DNA of 6,453 nt from Candidatus Cloacimonadota bacterium (GTDB lineage Bacteria; Cloacimonadota; Cloacimonadia; Cloacimonadales; Cloacimonadaceae): NCBI GenBank assembly GCA_028681035.1, contig JAQUJJ010000172.1, positions 1 to 6,453 of the forward strand, read 5' to 3'. How positions within the stretch are numbered: the stretch's first letter is position 1; each line of letters starts with the position of its first letter. A program made the position numbers and the translations under genes. Of the stretch, positions 6,102 through 6,453 are shown piece by piece. The notes beneath the pieces are model-generated. The model was given only the letters and a program-made list of their open reading frames with translations. It did no database searches and had not been told where the DNA came from.

Positions 6102-6453
6102 GACAGCCCCATGGTTTTAAGATGAGCATCAACTTTGACTGAGAGTTTTTCGACTGCATGAGTCAGTTCGGGCAGGGGATCAGCATAGCGGGTTTCCAGG
6201 GTCTGGATGCGGGTGGCAAGCTGCTGGGTCACCCGCTCAATCTCGGTCTGGATGGCGGATAGAACTGAGGTCAGCCATTTGTCGTCAACTGTCAGCGTTT
6301 TGATCTCATCCTCGCTCAACTTCGGGTAGCGAGCTTTAGAAGGGCGCACCTTCGATCAGCCCATCAACATCGCGCTCACGATAGCCCAAGGCCCTGTTTT
6401 TCCCAGGTATGATAACCGGCGTGATATACCCTTTGGTGCGCCAGTTATCAATG
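6095..6453 (-). pseudogene. hsdM: HsdM, type I DNA methyltransferase, 3' end, frameshifted
   Basis: HsdM transfers methyl groups to adenine within the HsdS-defined site. Only its C-terminal portion is in the window; the gene runs off the right edge. The incoming frame (6453 to 6336) reads IDNWRTKGYITPVIIPG, then KNRALGYRERDVDGLIEGA, then PF and stops at TAA 6336-6338. The expected continuation, PSKARYPKLSEDE and VDDKWL followed by an amphipathic helical tail ending MGLSW, lies in the +1 frame (6349 to 6095). The frames meet at GGTGCGCCCTTCTAAA (from 6350 down). The lost tail is the helical region that docks on HsdS. GTG 6349 opens the second frame but has no properly spaced ribosome binding site. 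An 8-base deletion between short repeats, a +1 indel, a sequencing error or frameshifting at CCC-T are all possible. The S-adenosylmethionine and NPPF motifs lie outside the window. Confidence 0.85.

Noticed and set aside
1..6453. CRISPR array, tRNA or rRNA genes
   Set aside because: No regularly spaced repeat array of CRISPR size, no cloverleaf with a T-arm consensus and no rRNA-like stretch was seen on either strand.

Overview
This window reads as a decaying accessory island in a bacterium, built around a type I restriction-modification (R-M) locus and a tyrosine recombinase. All gene calls come from protein motifs recognised by eye. The families, the intermediate base composition and the hairpin-rich intergenic repeats suggest a Gram-negative bacterium (Pseudomonadota or Desulfobacterota), but nothing fixes the taxon.

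Layout. Positions 1-230 are noncoding and rich in short repeats: a 15-bp inverted repeat, direct repeats inside it, and a run of TAGG words. Next, on the + strand, comes a tyrosine recombinase whose catalytic domain is complete. Its N-terminal head (231-356) lies in a different reading frame, and the linker that should join the two is apparently missing. Just downstream, a near-ideal ribosome binding site leads into a 38-codon reading frame (1454-1570) that looks like the stump of a lost gene. Everything else recognisable as coding is on the minus strand. In transcription order (right to left) it is: the 3' end of hsdM, broken by a frameshift; a small winged-helix protein; an apparently intact hsdS; a noncoding stretch with a 152-bp element bounded by perfect 14-bp inverted repeats; a remnant of a small unidentified gene; the C-terminal half of hsdR, with an in-frame amber codon and no nuclease or first helicase domain; and an intact YgjP/DUF45-type metallopeptidase whose start overlaps the hsdR stop.

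How the genes fit together. In an intact system HsdM (methylation), HsdS (sequence recognition) and HsdR (ATP-driven translocation and cleavage) form one complex. The small wHTH gene and the YgjP-like peptidase are translationally coupled to hsdM/hsdS and hsdR respectively, so they look like accessory members of the operon. As read here, hsdM and hsdR cannot give normal proteins, while hsdS, the wHTH gene and the peptidase remain open. The locus therefore looks like a restriction-dead remnant that keeps a two-domain specificity subunit and two accessory proteins. The many separate lesions (recombinase, hsdM, hsdR, the small remnant, the 1454 stump) point to long relaxation of selection. Sequencing error could explain one or two single-base differences but not the truncations.
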